A DNA stretch of 38,915 nucleotides, taken from Candidatus Heteroscillospira lomanii. Its GTDB lineage: Bacteria > Bacillota > Clostridia > Oscillospirales > Oscillospiraceae. The notes under the pieces are model-generated. The model did no database searches. It was not told where the DNA came from and saw nothing but the letters and a program-made list of their open reading frames with translations. The DNA lies in assembly GCA_904419385.1 (NCBI GenBank), contig CAJFRI010000007.1, positions 1 to 38,915 on the forward strand. Direction: 5' to 3'. Positions 24,364 through 32,530 of this stretch are shown piece by piece (position 1 is the first letter of the stretch; each line of letters opens with the position of its first letter). The translations under genes were made by a program, and so were the position numbers.

Positions 24364-25511
24364 GCTTTTTGAAAAAGGAGGAAGGCACGGCGGCGCGCGC
24401 CCAGCTGCGTTCCGGGCAGAGGCACCCGTTTATGGCGCTGGACGGATATGTGCCGCTCGGCGGCGGAGACTCGCGCCTGTACCGCGCGATACGCGAGGGC
24501 ATACCGCTCGTCGACGCCGCGATACAGAAACTCGTGCGCCTCACTGGCGGGGTGACGGCGCGCTGCGCGGACCCGGCGGCAGATAGGGAGCTCGGCAGGT
24601 TCCTGAGAGGCGTCGACACCGGGCGCGGCTGCCGCGGGATAGACTCGTTCCTCGAGAGCTATCTCGATTCCATGCTGACCTGCGGGCGGGCTGTCGGCGA
24701 GATAGTCACAGAGGGCAGCCGGGATATCGCCGCGGTGATATGCGGCAACGTGGCCGATGTGTGCGTGCGCGAGGGGGAGAGCCCGCTGGACTTCGCCATC
24801 TGCCGCTACGACGGGCTGGAGGCTGAGCCGCTGCCGTATCAGGAGCTGCTGCTGTTCACTCCGTTCAACCCGGACAGCGACAATCCCTACGGCTCGTCCA
24901 TGCTGCGCAGCATGCCGTTTCTCGCCGACATACTCATGAAGATATTCGCCTCCATCGGAGTGAACTGGGAGCGCTGCGGCAACGTGCGCTACGCGGTGGT
25001 CTGCCGCCCGGGGCAGGGAGCTGCCGGCGGGGCCGACGCCATGGCCGAGAGCGTTGCCCGAGAGTGGAGCAGCGCCATGCGCGAGACCCGCGGCGGCTCG
25101 GTGCGCGACTTCGTGGCCGTCGGCGACGTGGATATCAAGGTCATAGGCGCCGACAACCGCATGCTCGACAGCGAGGTGCCGGTGAGGCAGATACTCGAGC
25201 AGCTGGTCGCAAAGACGGGCATACCGCCGTTCATGCTCGGGCTCAGCTGGAACTCGACCGAGCGCATGTCATCGCAGCAGGCCGACATCATGACCAGCGA
25301 GATAGCCGCGCACAGGCGCAGCCTTGAGCCCGTGGTGAGGAAGATATGCTCGCTCTGGCTGAGGATGCACGGCTATTCGTGCCCGTATGAGCTCGAGTGG
25401 GAGGCTGTGAACCTGCAGGACAAGGTGGAGCTCGCCCGCGCCGCGCTCTATGCCGCCCAGGCAAAAAAGGCCCTGGCTGAAGCCGGGGCGGAGGGGGATG
25501 CTGAGAAGTGA
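24360..25511 (+). CDS. Phage portal protein
   Basis: The 383-residue protein has a portal-like pattern: LFTPFNPDSDNPYGSSMLRSM, then VRQILEQLVAKTGIPPFMLGLSWNSTERMSSQQADIM near residue 280 and a helical C-terminus. Position after TerL and before the protease is diagnostic. Portals form the dodecameric DNA channel at one capsid vertex. GTG 24360 overlaps the TerL stop, with GGAGGAG upstream; the ORF-track version starting at 23169 is a read-through of a shadow frame inside TerL. Confidence 0.88.
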   Translation: MSFLKKEEGTAARAQLRSGQRHPFMALDGYVPLGGGDSRLYRAIREGIPLVDAAIQKLVRLTGGVTARCADPAADRELGRFLRGVDTGRGCRGIDSFLESYLDSMLTCGRAVGEIVTEGSRDIAAVICGNVADVCVREGESPLDFAICRYDGLEAEPLPYQELLLFTPFNPDSDNPYGSSMLRSMPFLADILMKIFASIGVNWERCGNVRYAVVCRPGQGAAGGADAMAESVAREWSSAMRETRGGSVRDFVAVGDVDIKVIGADNRMLDSEVPVRQILEQLVAKTGIPPFMLGLSWNSTERMSSQQADIMTSEIAAHRRSLEPVVRKICSLWLRMHGYSCPYELEWEAVNLQDKVELARAALYAAQAKKALAEAGAEGDAEK

Positions 25512-26416
25512 TAATCAAAACAGCGCTCGACGTCACGGCCGCGCAGCCGTGCGCGGCGGATCTCGAGGCGATAAACGCGCTCGCGAGGAGGGAGCTCGCG
25601 CCGGACGAGGTTTATGTCTTTGGAGTGAAGCTCTGTGACAATGAGATAGACCGCGATTTTGAGCGGTTTTCCGACGAGTGCCTCGACGAGCTCGCGCCCA
25701 TGTTCGTCGGCAAAACAGGACTGCTCGACCACAACTGGACGGCTTCCGGGCAGCTCGCGCGCATTTTCCGCGCCGAGGTCGAGACCGACGCCGGGCGCCT
25801 GAACAGCGCAGGCGAACCATACCGCTATATAAAGGCGTGGGCATACATGCTGCGCTCCGATGCGACGGAGGGCTTCATCGCCGCCATAGACGCCGGCATA
25901 GTGAGGGAGACCAGCGTCGGATGCTCCGTGGAGCACAGGACTTGCAGCATATGCGGCGAGGAGAACTGCCGCCATGTGCCGGGCAGGTCGTATGACGGCG
26001 AGCTCTGCCACAAAGTGCTCTCCGGGGCGGTGGACGCATACGAGTGGAGCTTTGTCGCCGTGCCCGCGCAGAGGGAGGCGGGAGTCATAAAATCCGCCGG
26101 ATGCAGTCTGCGCGGCTTCGTCGCCACAGCGGCGGGGAAAGGCTTTCGCGCGGAGTTTGAACGCCTGGAAAGGCTCGCGGCAGAGGGTGAGAGGCTGCTC
26201 GAGCGCGAGAGGGCGGAGGTGCGCAGGCTCGGCCTGCTGTGGGACGAGCAGATGGCGGGCGCCGTCGCCAGGGCGGCGGAGAACATGGACGCCGGCGAGC
26301 TCGCCGGCCTGAGGGAGAGGCTGGAGAAAAAACTGGCTGGGCGCTTTCCGCCCGTGTGCCAGCTGCCGGGCCTCGGGAGAGATACCCGCTTTGACGGGGA
26401 CGACTATATCATTTAG
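25508..26416 (+). CDS. Prohead protease-like protein with Cys cluster and helical tail
   Basis: The 302-residue protein fits a group found beside capsid genes in clostridial phages: VKLCDNEIDRDFERF, GLLDHNWTASGQLARIF, then ETSVGCSVEHRTC and VDAYEWSFVAVPAQREAGV. The His in the second motif and the Ser/Cys of VGCSVEH are candidate catalytic residues of an HK97-type protease. A Cys-rich insert (CSICGEENCRHVPGRSYDGELC) could bind zinc. The C-terminal 90 residues are charged and helical (about 200-290), as expected for an internal scaffold. It overlaps the portal stop (GTGA). The protease role is inferred from position and pattern. Confidence 0.65.
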   Translation: MIIKTALDVTAAQPCAADLEAINALARRELAPDEVYVFGVKLCDNEIDRDFERFSDECLDELAPMFVGKTGLLDHNWTASGQLARIFRAEVETDAGRLNSAGEPYRYIKAWAYMLRSDATEGFIAAIDAGIVRETSVGCSVEHRTCSICGEENCRHVPGRSYDGELCHKVLSGAVDAYEWSFVAVPAQREAGVIKSAGCSLRGFVATAAGKGFRAEFERLERLAAEGERLLERERAEVRRLGLLWDEQMAGAVARAAENMDAGELAGLRERLEKKLAGRFPPVCQLPGLGRDTRFDGDDYII

Positions 26417-26427
26417 GGGGAATTTCG

Positions 26428-26766
26428 ATGAAGTATTCTTTCAGCGGCATTGGCGCCGTAACGGCGACTTTCGGCACGGCGACAGGAGCCGACCTTGAGC
26501 CGGGCACGCCGGTGAAGATGAGCTCCGGCGGCACCGTCGCCGCCTGCTCCAGCGGCGACGACTTTATCGGCGCAGTGCTCGGCTGCCGCGGCGGCTGCGC
26601 CTGCGTTCAGATCGCCGGGTGCATTGAGCTCGCCTGCTCCGGCACGGCCCCGACTCCGGGCTATGTCAAACTCACCGCCGACGCAAACGGAGGCGTCTGC
26701 TCCGGCGAGGGCAGAGAGCGGCTTGTGCTCGACTGCTCGGACGGCATAGTCACCATCATGCTTTAA
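26428..26766 (+). CDS. Putative head decoration protein
   Basis: The 112-residue beta-rich protein lies between protease and major capsid, the usual place of lambda gpD- or DUF2190-like decoration proteins. The opening KYSFSGIGAVTATFGTATGADLEPGTPVKMSSGGTV resembles such small beta-barrel head proteins, and it is unusually rich in Cys (eight). A SD (AGGGGG) precedes the ATG. Decoration proteins stabilise the expanded capsid. The family assignment is tentative. Confidence 0.5.
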   Translation: MKYSFSGIGAVTATFGTATGADLEPGTPVKMSSGGTVAACSSGDDFIGAVLGCRGGCACVQIAGCIELACSGTAPTPGYVKLTADANGGVCSGEGRERLVLDCSDGIVTIML

Positions 26767-26777
26767 GGAGGACGAAC

Positions 26778-27785
26778 ATGGCATACAAATTCAGCGACAT
26801 AAGGCTCGACAAGGGCATGTATTCCGTGCCCGGAAAGGGATTTTCCGCCCTGCTCGAAGAGCTCGACCCGTCCGAGGCCTACCGCGGCACCCCGCTCGAG
26901 GGCCTCGACGCATACCAGCGGCAGCTGAAGCGCTTTGGGATCAAGGTGCGCGGCGCGGGCAGCGACAATGTTGAGAAGTTTTTCCACACCACTGAGAGCG
27001 CTGTGCTCTTTCCTGAGTACGTCTCCCGCAGCGTGCGCCAGGGCATAGAGGAGAGCAACGTCCTGCCGCACATAGTCGCGACCACCACGAACATCGACGG
27101 CCTCGACTACCGCGCCGTGTCCTCCGAGCCCGACGGCGAGCGCGACGCCCTCACCCATGTGGCTGAGGGCGCGATGATCCCGCAGACCGAGATACGCGCC
27201 AAGGAGAAGCTCATCACCCTGCACAAGCGCGGCCGCATGCTGGTCGCCTCCTACGAGGCCATACGCTTCCAGCGCCTGGAGCTGTTCTCCGTCATGCTGC
27301 GCCAGATAGGCAGCAATATCGCCAAGATGCACCTCGCCGACGCCGTCGACGTCCTCATAAACGGCGACGGCAACGACAACGCCGCCGAAAAGGTCACCGG
27401 CGTCACCCTCAGCTACGACGCGCTGGTCGATCTCTGGGGCAAGTTCGAGCCCTACACGCTCAACACCATGCTCGCCTCGCCGGACGTCATGCTGAGCCTG
27501 CTCAAGCTCGACGAGATGCAGAGCCCGATGGCCGGACTCAACTTCGCCGGCAGCGGCGACGCCGGTTCGCCCCTCGGCGCAAAGCTCATCCGTACCTCCG
27601 CCCTGCCCGAGGACACGCTCATCGGCCTCGACCGCGGCTATGCGCTCGAGATGGTGCGCTCCGGAGGCGTGAGCGTCGAGTACGACCGCCTGATCGACCG
27701 CCAGCTCGAGCGCGCGGCCATCACCAGCACCGCGGGCTTTGCCAAGATCTACGCCGGTGCGGCCGTTGTCATGGAGACGGTCTGA
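26778..27785 (+). CDS. Phage major capsid protein
   Basis: The 335-residue protein has the HK97-fold features expected by position: a long N-terminal helix-rich arm, the spine-like VRQGIEESNVLPHIVATTTNIDGLDYRA, then KLITLHKRGRMLVASYEAIRFQRLELFSVMLRQIGSNIAK and VDVLINGDG. AGG AGG-type SD (AAGGAGG) precedes the ATG at 26778. It should form the icosahedral shell. Its stop overlaps the next start (TGATG). Intact length suggests capsids can still be made if the operon is expressed. Confidence 0.8.
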   Translation: MAYKFSDIRLDKGMYSVPGKGFSALLEELDPSEAYRGTPLEGLDAYQRQLKRFGIKVRGAGSDNVEKFFHTTESAVLFPEYVSRSVRQGIEESNVLPHIVATTTNIDGLDYRAVSSEPDGERDALTHVAEGAMIPQTEIRAKEKLITLHKRGRMLVASYEAIRFQRLELFSVMLRQIGSNIAKMHLADAVDVLINGDGNDNAAEKVTGVTLSYDALVDLWGKFEPYTLNTMLASPDVMLSLLKLDEMQSPMAGLNFAGSGDAGSPLGAKLIRTSALPEDTLIGLDRGYALEMVRSGGVSVEYDRLIDRQLERAAITSTAGFAKIYAGAAVVMETV

Positions 27786-28147
27786 TGGCTCTGAGCGACG
27801 ATGTCCTCGAGAAGGCCGAGCTGTTCTTCGGCGGAGAGCTGAGCGAGGCGGGCCGGGAGAAGCTTGCGGCGCTCTGCTCCGCCGCGGCGGCGAGCCTGAG
27901 AGGGCGGCTCCGCTCCGGCGTGTCGCCGGAGAACATACACGACGAGTTCGTGTCGGCGGCTGGCGTGCTCGCGCTCGCCATGTACGCGGCGGCGACGGGG
28001 GAGGATTTCTCGTCCGTGCGCGTCGGGAATGTGACGCTCTCGCGCTCAGGCGCCTCCGCGGCGGATTCGCTCCGCGCGCTGGCCGAGGAGATGCTCGCCG
28101 GGCAGCTGCGCGGCACGGGCTTTGATTTCCGGGGGGTGAGGGGCTGA
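27785..28147 (+). CDS. Putative head-tail connector protein
   Basis: The 120-residue, Ala-rich helical protein follows the major capsid by a TGATG overlap, the position of gp6/HK97-like head-tail connectors. Helices such as DDVLEKAELFF and REKLAALCSAAAASLRGRL fit the small helical connector fold. It would sit under the portal and join head to tail. The assignment is mainly positional. Confidence 0.5.
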   Translation: MALSDDVLEKAELFFGGELSEAGREKLAALCSAAAASLRGRLRSGVSPENIHDEFVSAAGVLALAMYAAATGEDFSSVRVGNVTLSRSGASAADSLRALAEEMLAGQLRGTGFDFRGVRG

Positions 28148-28155
28148 ACTTCGAG

Positions 28156-28467
28156 GTGATAGAGCGATACGGCGAGGCCTTTACCGTGTTCAGCGACCTG
28201 AGCCCCGATGGGCGGGCGGAGCGCGGATTCATCCAGCCGCTCGGCCTCACGGACGAGAGCTGTGCCGCTCCGGGAGAGCCGGGGCGCGGCGGCGGGCGCT
28301 TTCTGCTCGTCGCGGGCTGCGAGGCCATAGCCCCGGATGAGCGCGTCGGGCGCATAGTGCACGGCTCGAGGCGGTTCGTGCTCGTGAAGCGCGAGGAATT
28401 GAACGGCGGCGGACTGGGGCACATCGAGTGCCTGCTGAGATGTGTAGGGAGGGAAGACGATGCTTGA
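28156..28467 (+). CDS. Putative head closure or joining protein
   Basis: The 103-residue protein lies between the connector and the tail-completion gene, where head-closure (stopper) proteins are found. Segments such as FTVFSDLSPDGRAERGFIQPL and VGRIVHGSRRFVLVKREELN are compatible with a small beta barrel. GTG 28156 has GAGGGG 12 bases upstream; the spacing is long, so the start is uncertain. A function cannot be read from the sequence itself. Confidence 0.45.
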   Translation: MIERYGEAFTVFSDLSPDGRAERGFIQPLGLTDESCAAPGEPGRGGGRFLLVAGCEAIAPDERVGRIVHGSRRFVLVKREELNGGGLGHIECLLRCVGREDDA

Positions 28468-28936
28468 CGCCGTGACCGAAAAACTCTGCTCCGAGCTCAA
28501 GGAGCGCGGGATAGAGGCTGTGCGTGCATTTCCGGCGCAGGACGTGCCGGATGGCGCGGCCGTGGCCGTGGGACTTAAAAAGGCGTCCGTGGGGCCCGGT
28601 GGATTCGGCGACTACCTCGGGCTTGCGGGCGGGGAGGAGCGCTTCGGCGTGCGCTGCAAGGCGGTCTTTTCCCTCGATATATTCTCGCCGCCGCCCGGGG
28701 GCTCGGCGGGGCTGTCGAAGGCGGCGGACGCGCTGATGGCCGCGCTCGGCTCTATGGCGGGCGGAGGAAGCGCGGAGCTGAACATCGGCACGGCAGAGTT
28801 CGACGCAAAGCTCTGCCGCCTGCGCTGCCGCTGCGAGCTGGGCGCGCAGTTCTGGCTCGTGCGCGAGAGCGCGGAGCCGGGCGGCGGATTTGAGGAATTT
28901 GTTGTGAAAGGGATGATACTGGATGCCATTGAATGA
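28460..28936 (+). CDS. Putative tail terminator/completion protein
   Basis: The 158-residue protein overlaps both neighbours (ATG 28460 inside the previous gene, stop inside the sheath gene). Its pattern (MLDAVTEKLCSELKERGIEAVRAFPAQD, then a Gly-rich loop and a final FEEFVVKGMILDAIE) agrees with alpha/beta tail-terminator proteins such as those before the sheath gene in Mu-like phages. It would cap the top of the tail tube. The assignment is mainly positional. Confidence 0.5.
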   Translation: MLDAVTEKLCSELKERGIEAVRAFPAQDVPDGAAVAVGLKKASVGPGGFGDYLGLAGGEERFGVRCKAVFSLDIFSPPPGGSAGLSKAADALMAALGSMAGGGSAELNIGTAEFDAKLCRLRCRCELGAQFWLVRESAEPGGGFEEFVVKGMILDAIE

Positions 28937-29948
28937 GAGACCGGGCGTGTATTCGAGCTATGAGGTCACGAGCAGCGTGCGCGGCTCGGCGGCGGGCGGC
29001 GATGTCGCATGCGCGGCCGTGGGCGCAAAGGGCTCGGAGCTCGGCTGCGTGAGGGTGACGGGCAGCGCCGAGGCGCTAGAGAAATTCGGCGACTGCGCGC
29101 TGACGGACCTGTGTTCCGTCGCGCTGCGCTGCGGCGCCGGCGCCGTCGTCTGCCGCGCGGTCGAGACCGGGGCGGACGCGGAGGACTATGCCGCGGCCTT
29201 CGGAGAGCTCTGTGCCGTCGAGGGGATAGGCACGATGTTCTGCGACAGCCGCAGCGCCGACATGCACGAGGCGATGATGGAGGCCATACTCGCCGCCGGC
29301 GAGTCCTGCCGCTACCGTATCGGCATTGCCGAGTCGGCTGGGACGGCGGATGAGCTCAGCGCGGCGGCCAAGGCGCTCAACTGCGAGCGCATGATACTCG
29401 CGGCGGCTGAGAGCACTGAGGCGGCCGGAAGCTATGCCGCGGCGCTGGCCGGAGCCATAGCCGCGACGGCAGATCCCGCCCTGCCCATAAACGGGGCGGA
29501 GCTGCGCGCCATAGGCTGCTCGCTGCGCTATACGGATGCGGACGTGAACACCCTGGTGCGCGCGGGCGTCACGCTGATCGAAAACGACGCCGGCACGCCC
29601 ACCGTGCTCCGCGCCGTCACCACGCGCACGACGACCGGCGGCGCCGCCGACGCGACCTGGCGCGAGGTGACCACCGTGAGGATAATCGACGAGGTGATCC
29701 CCGCCATACGCACGGCTCTGCGCAGCCGCTTTTCCAGGGCGAAGAACACCGAGCAGACGCGCGGCGCCATACGCACGCAGGTGATAATCGAGCTCCAGGA
29801 CCGCGTCGCACGTGAGATCATCGACGGCTACGGCGACGTGACCGTCGCGCCGTCGGAGTCTGACCCCACGGTCTGCGAGGTAGGATTCGGCTTCACCGTC
29901 GCCCACGGGCTGAACCACATCTACCTCGCCGCGAAGATAACTGTATAG
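28923..29948 (+). CDS. Contractile tail sheath protein
   Basis: The 341-residue protein shows the C-terminal sheath signature: LPINGAELRAIGCSL, DADVNTLVRAGVTLIE, VLRAVTTRTTTGGAADATWREVTTVRIIDEVIPAIRTALRSRF and ARAKNTEQTRGAIRTQ. It starts PLNERPGVYSSYE, the usual sheath N-terminus with the arm that links subunits. The length is short for the family (PBSX XkdK is about 466), with a trimmed middle domain. A sheath means the tail is contractile (myovirus or R-tailocin type). It overlaps the previous gene by 14 bases. Confidence 0.92.
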   Translation: MPLNERPGVYSSYEVTSSVRGSAAGGDVACAAVGAKGSELGCVRVTGSAEALEKFGDCALTDLCSVALRCGAGAVVCRAVETGADAEDYAAAFGELCAVEGIGTMFCDSRSADMHEAMMEAILAAGESCRYRIGIAESAGTADELSAAAKALNCERMILAAAESTEAAGSYAAALAGAIAATADPALPINGAELRAIGCSLRYTDADVNTLVRAGVTLIENDAGTPTVLRAVTTRTTTGGAADATWREVTTVRIIDEVIPAIRTALRSRFSRAKNTEQTRGAIRTQVIIELQDRVAREIIDGYGDVTVAPSESDPTVCEVGFGFTVAHGLNHIYLAAKITV

Positions 29949-29958
29949 GAGGCATGGT

Positions 29959-30348
29959 ATGGGAACGGTCGGATTTCCCACAAGCAGCGATATCTACCTG
30001 GAGGCCGACGGCAGGAAGATCGCCGTCGTCCAGAGCTATAAGGCCACGGCCAGACGCTCCGAGCAGGTGGTCGAGGCGTTCGGCGAGTCGGAGCCCGTGG
30101 CGACCATAGCCACGCAGCTCACATATAAGCTCGAGCTAACGCGTCTCTACGCCACGGCGGAGGCGGTCGCCGACGGGATAGATTTTTATTCGCTGAGCGA
30201 TTTTTCGCTCGTAATCGTAAAGCCGGACAGGCGCGTCGTCTACACGGGCTGCCAGTGGAGCGAGATCGCCGAGACGGGCGAGCTGAGCCGTATGGTCGCC
30301 GAGCGCGTCACGCTCACGGCCAGCCACAGGATAGAGACCGAGACATGA
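29959..30348 (+). CDS. Tail tube protein (XkdM/gpM-like)
   Basis: The 129-residue protein follows the sheath directly, as tube proteins do. It is beta rich: DIYLEADGRKIAVVQSYKATARRSEQVVEAFGE, SDFSLVIVKPDRRVVYTGCQWSEIAE, as in XkdM-type inner tubes. It would form the rigid inner tube driven out on contraction. AGGAGG precedes ATG 29959. It overlaps the next ORF as ATGA. Confidence 0.8.
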   Translation: MGTVGFPTSSDIYLEADGRKIAVVQSYKATARRSEQVVEAFGESEPVATIATQLTYKLELTRLYATAEAVADGIDFYSLSDFSLVIVKPDRRVVYTGCQWSEIAETGELSRMVAERVTLTASHRIETET

Positions 30349-30584
30349 GCCTTGACGAGCTGATAGCAGGTCTTGAAAACGACAACATGGAGCGGCTGCG
30401 CTGGCTTGTCGCCGTGGAGCTCGGCATATCGCCGTATTGCCTGAGCGACTGGGAGACGGTGAAATGCGGCGCGCACATGGCGGCCGGACGGCGCGCGGGC
30501 GCGGAGGCAGGGGCAAACCCCGCTTTTGACCCGGCGCTGTTCGAGCGCATGAGAAAGGGAGGCGGAGATGGAGCCGGTGCTTGA
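30345..30584 (+). CDS. Putative tail assembly chaperone (XkdN-like position)
   Basis: The 79-residue protein lies between tube and tape-measure position, where tail chaperones are encoded. It is largely helical (LDELIAGLENDNMERLRWLVAVELG) and ends in a Gly/Ala tail. In many phages such chaperones are made in a short and a frameshifted long form; here the overlapping next frame has its own SD, so frameshifting is not required. The function is inferred from position. Confidence 0.4.
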   Translation: MSLDELIAGLENDNMERLRWLVAVELGISPYCLSDWETVKCGAHMAAGRRAGAEAGANPAFDPALFERMRKGGGDGAGA

Positions 30585-31029
30585 TTCATCTGAGCTCAGG
30601 GCGATAGCGAGCGAGATACTCGCCGTCCTGGAGGCGGCCCCGGCCGTCACCGCGGGCAGCGTGCCGGAGGAGAGGAGCGCCCGGTACGCATACCTCGCCG
30701 GAGAGCGTACGGGACAGGCCGCTCCCGCTTTGATGTGGGAGCCGTCTGCGGCGCGCGGCGCCGCCTATCTCACCATGAGGCGCGCTCCGAACGAGGGCGG
30801 GGATTTTCTCGGCTACGGGGCGGAGTCCGGCGCGGACGGAGGATATCCGCTTCATGCTCCGCCTCGGAGGATGGCGGCGGACGGGAGCGGAGGTGGAGCG
30901 CGCCTCGGCTTCGAGCTCCCCGGCGTGACGGGTTCGGAGCGCCGCGACGGCCTCTGCCTGCTTGAAGAGGCGTCGGAGCGGATACGGCGGGACAGCCGCC
31001 GCTACGACGCGCCGCTTGAAAAATACTGA
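30568..31029 (+). CDS. Short protein in the tape-measure position
   Basis: The 153-residue protein has an N-terminal helix (SSELRAIASEILAVLEAAPAV), a Gly/Ala/Arg-rich middle without clear fold, and a C-terminal helix (LEEASERIRRDSRRYDAP). In the Mu/PBSX gene order this slot normally holds a tape measure of 600-1300 residues. No family match is recognised. It may be a highly reduced tape measure, a degenerate remnant, or an unrelated tail protein. ATG 30568 has GGGAGGCGGAG upstream, and it overlaps the previous gene by 17 bases. Confidence 0.55.
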   Translation: MEPVLDSSELRAIASEILAVLEAAPAVTAGSVPEERSARYAYLAGERTGQAAPALMWEPSAARGAAYLTMRRAPNEGGDFLGYGAESGADGGYPLHAPPRRMAADGSGGGARLGFELPGVTGSERRDGLCLLEEASERIRRDSRRYDAPLEKY

Positions 31030-31041
31030 GGAGGTGTTTTC

Positions 31042-31587
31042 GTGAACCTGACGCCTATGCGCTACAAGGACTACACCTGGCCGCACAACCCGCGGACATA
31101 CGAGGTGGTGTTTTCGCGCGACGTCGCATGCCGCAAGGTGCCGTTCGGGGCATATGTACTGCAGAACATGGGACGGAGCCGCCGCGTGCTGCGCGGGAGC
31201 GGCGAGTTCGTGGGCGAGGGGGCGTATGACGAGTTCAAGCGCCTCGCCTCGGTGTTCTACGAGAACAGGCCGGGGCTGCTCATACACCCGCTGTGGCAGG
31301 AGAGCAACGCATATTTCGTGGAGCTGAGCCTGCGCGAGGTGCCGACGGAGAACTATGTGGCGTACAGCTTTGAGTTTTGGGAGAGCTTCGACCAGTACGG
31401 CGCCGTGACCGAGGCCGGGCGCGAGGGTCTCGGCGAGCCGGAGCAGAACAGGCACGTCGTCCTGCCGGGTGAGACGTTTTGGAGCATAGCCGCGCAGCAC
31501 GGCGGGGCGCAGGAGCTGCTCGCGCTGAACCCGCAGATAAAAAATCCGAACCTGCTCGCGGCGGGCGACGTCGTGCGCATAAAGTGA
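31042..31587 (+). CDS. LysM-domain tail/baseplate protein (XkdP-like)
   Basis: The 181-residue protein ends in a LysM repeat (VLPGETFWSIAAQHGGAQELLALNPQIKNPNLLAAGDVVRI), as in XkdP of PBSX. The N-terminal part (MRYKDYTWPHNPRTYEVVFSRDV...) matches the tail-hub initiator type. GTG 31042 follows GAGGAGGTG. LysM binds peptidoglycan, so it may sit at the hub or help to cross the wall. Present in all PBSX-like clusters between tape measure and hub. Confidence 0.8.
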   Translation: MNLTPMRYKDYTWPHNPRTYEVVFSRDVACRKVPFGAYVLQNMGRSRRVLRGSGEFVGEGAYDEFKRLASVFYENRPGLLIHPLWQESNAYFVELSLREVPTENYVAYSFEFWESFDQYGAVTEAGREGLGEPEQNRHVVLPGETFWSIAAQHGGAQELLALNPQIKNPNLLAAGDVVRIK

Positions 31588-31596
31588 GGGGCGGAC

Positions 31597-32526
31597 ATGG
31601 AGGCTTATGTTTTCTCCGCGCGCGGAGAGCGCACGGCGCTGCCCGTGCTGCTGGGCTGGGACGTGGTGCACAGCGCGCTCGACTGCGATGCGTTCGAACT
31701 CACCGTGCCGCTTGCCGAGGGGCTGAGCGAGGCTCTTGAGACGGCCGCGGCCATAAGCTGCACCCACGAGGGCATGACGGTGTTCACCGGAGTCGTCGAC
31801 GAATATGAGCTGCGCGCGCTGCCGTCCGGAGGCGAGGCGCTCATATCCGGCAGGGGATACGCGGCGTATCTGCTCGACAATGAGGCCGAGAGCGCCGAGT
31901 ACTGGAACCCGGGCATTGAGCTCATCCTCGAGCGTCACGTCTACCCGTGGAGGATAACCGACGTGGAATACGGACGCATGGAGTGCCGCGGGCGTTTTTC
32001 GATAAGCTCCGGCACGAGCCAGTGGAAGGTGCTGCGCGAGTTCTGCATGTTCGCGGCCGGGACAGTGCCGCGCTTCGACAGGAGCGGCAGGCTCATACTG
32101 ACCGGCGCGAAAGGCGGCGAGGCCGATCTCTCCGGCGCTCCCGTGATAGAGGAGAGATATCTCGCGCAGCGCAGCGGGGTGTTCTCGCATGTGCTGGTGA
32201 AAAACAGCGCGGGCGTCTCGTCCACGGTCGAGAATCCGCGCGCGGCCGGGCTCGGGCTGCTGTGCAGGCGGGTGGTGAACGTGCCGCGCAGCGTGCGCTA
32301 CGACACCATGCGCAGCACGGGCGAGTATCAGATCGAGCAGTCCGAGCGCCTCAGCCGGGTGCTCACGGTGACGCTGCCGCTCATGTTCCCGGCTTTTGCG
32401 GGCGACACCGTGCGCCTCGCGGGCACGCCGCTGGGCACGAGCGGGCGGTTTTTCGTAGCGGAGAGCCGCTGCCGTGCCGGCGGCGGCTCAGGTGAGACGG
32501 TGCTCAGGCTGACCAGGGAGGAGTGA
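31597..32526 (+). CDS. Tail hub protein (XkdQ/gpD-like)
   Basis: The 309-residue protein follows the LysM protein as XkdQ does. Segments ALPVLLGWDVVHSALDCDAFELTVPL, GMTVFTGVVDEYELR and SGRGYAAYLLDNEAESAEYW fit late-control protein D/hub folds, and the C-terminus has repeated beta strands (LTVTLPLMFPAFAGDTVRLAG). The hub trimer holds the spike at the tip of the tube. GAGGGG precedes ATG 31597. Confidence 0.75.
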   Translation: MEAYVFSARGERTALPVLLGWDVVHSALDCDAFELTVPLAEGLSEALETAAAISCTHEGMTVFTGVVDEYELRALPSGGEALISGRGYAAYLLDNEAESAEYWNPGIELILERHVYPWRITDVEYGRMECRGRFSISSGTSQWKVLREFCMFAAGTVPRFDRSGRLILTGAKGGEADLSGAPVIEERYLAQRSGVFSHVLVKNSAGVSSTVENPRAAGLGLLCRRVVNVPRSVRYDTMRSTGEYQIEQSERLSRVLTVTLPLMFPAFAGDTVRLAGTPLGTSGRFFVAESRCRAGGGSGETVLRLTREE

Positions 32527-32530
32527 GAAA

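Noticed and set aside
30554-30584. Possible programmed frameshift (A AAG GGA) joining the tail chaperone to the next ORF
   Set aside because: A -1 shift does not enter the downstream frame, and the downstream ORF has its own strong SD and ATG.
30586-32190. 534-aa minus-strand ORF in the tail cluster
   Set aside because: It runs antisense through several coupled tail genes and carries no recognisable domain.
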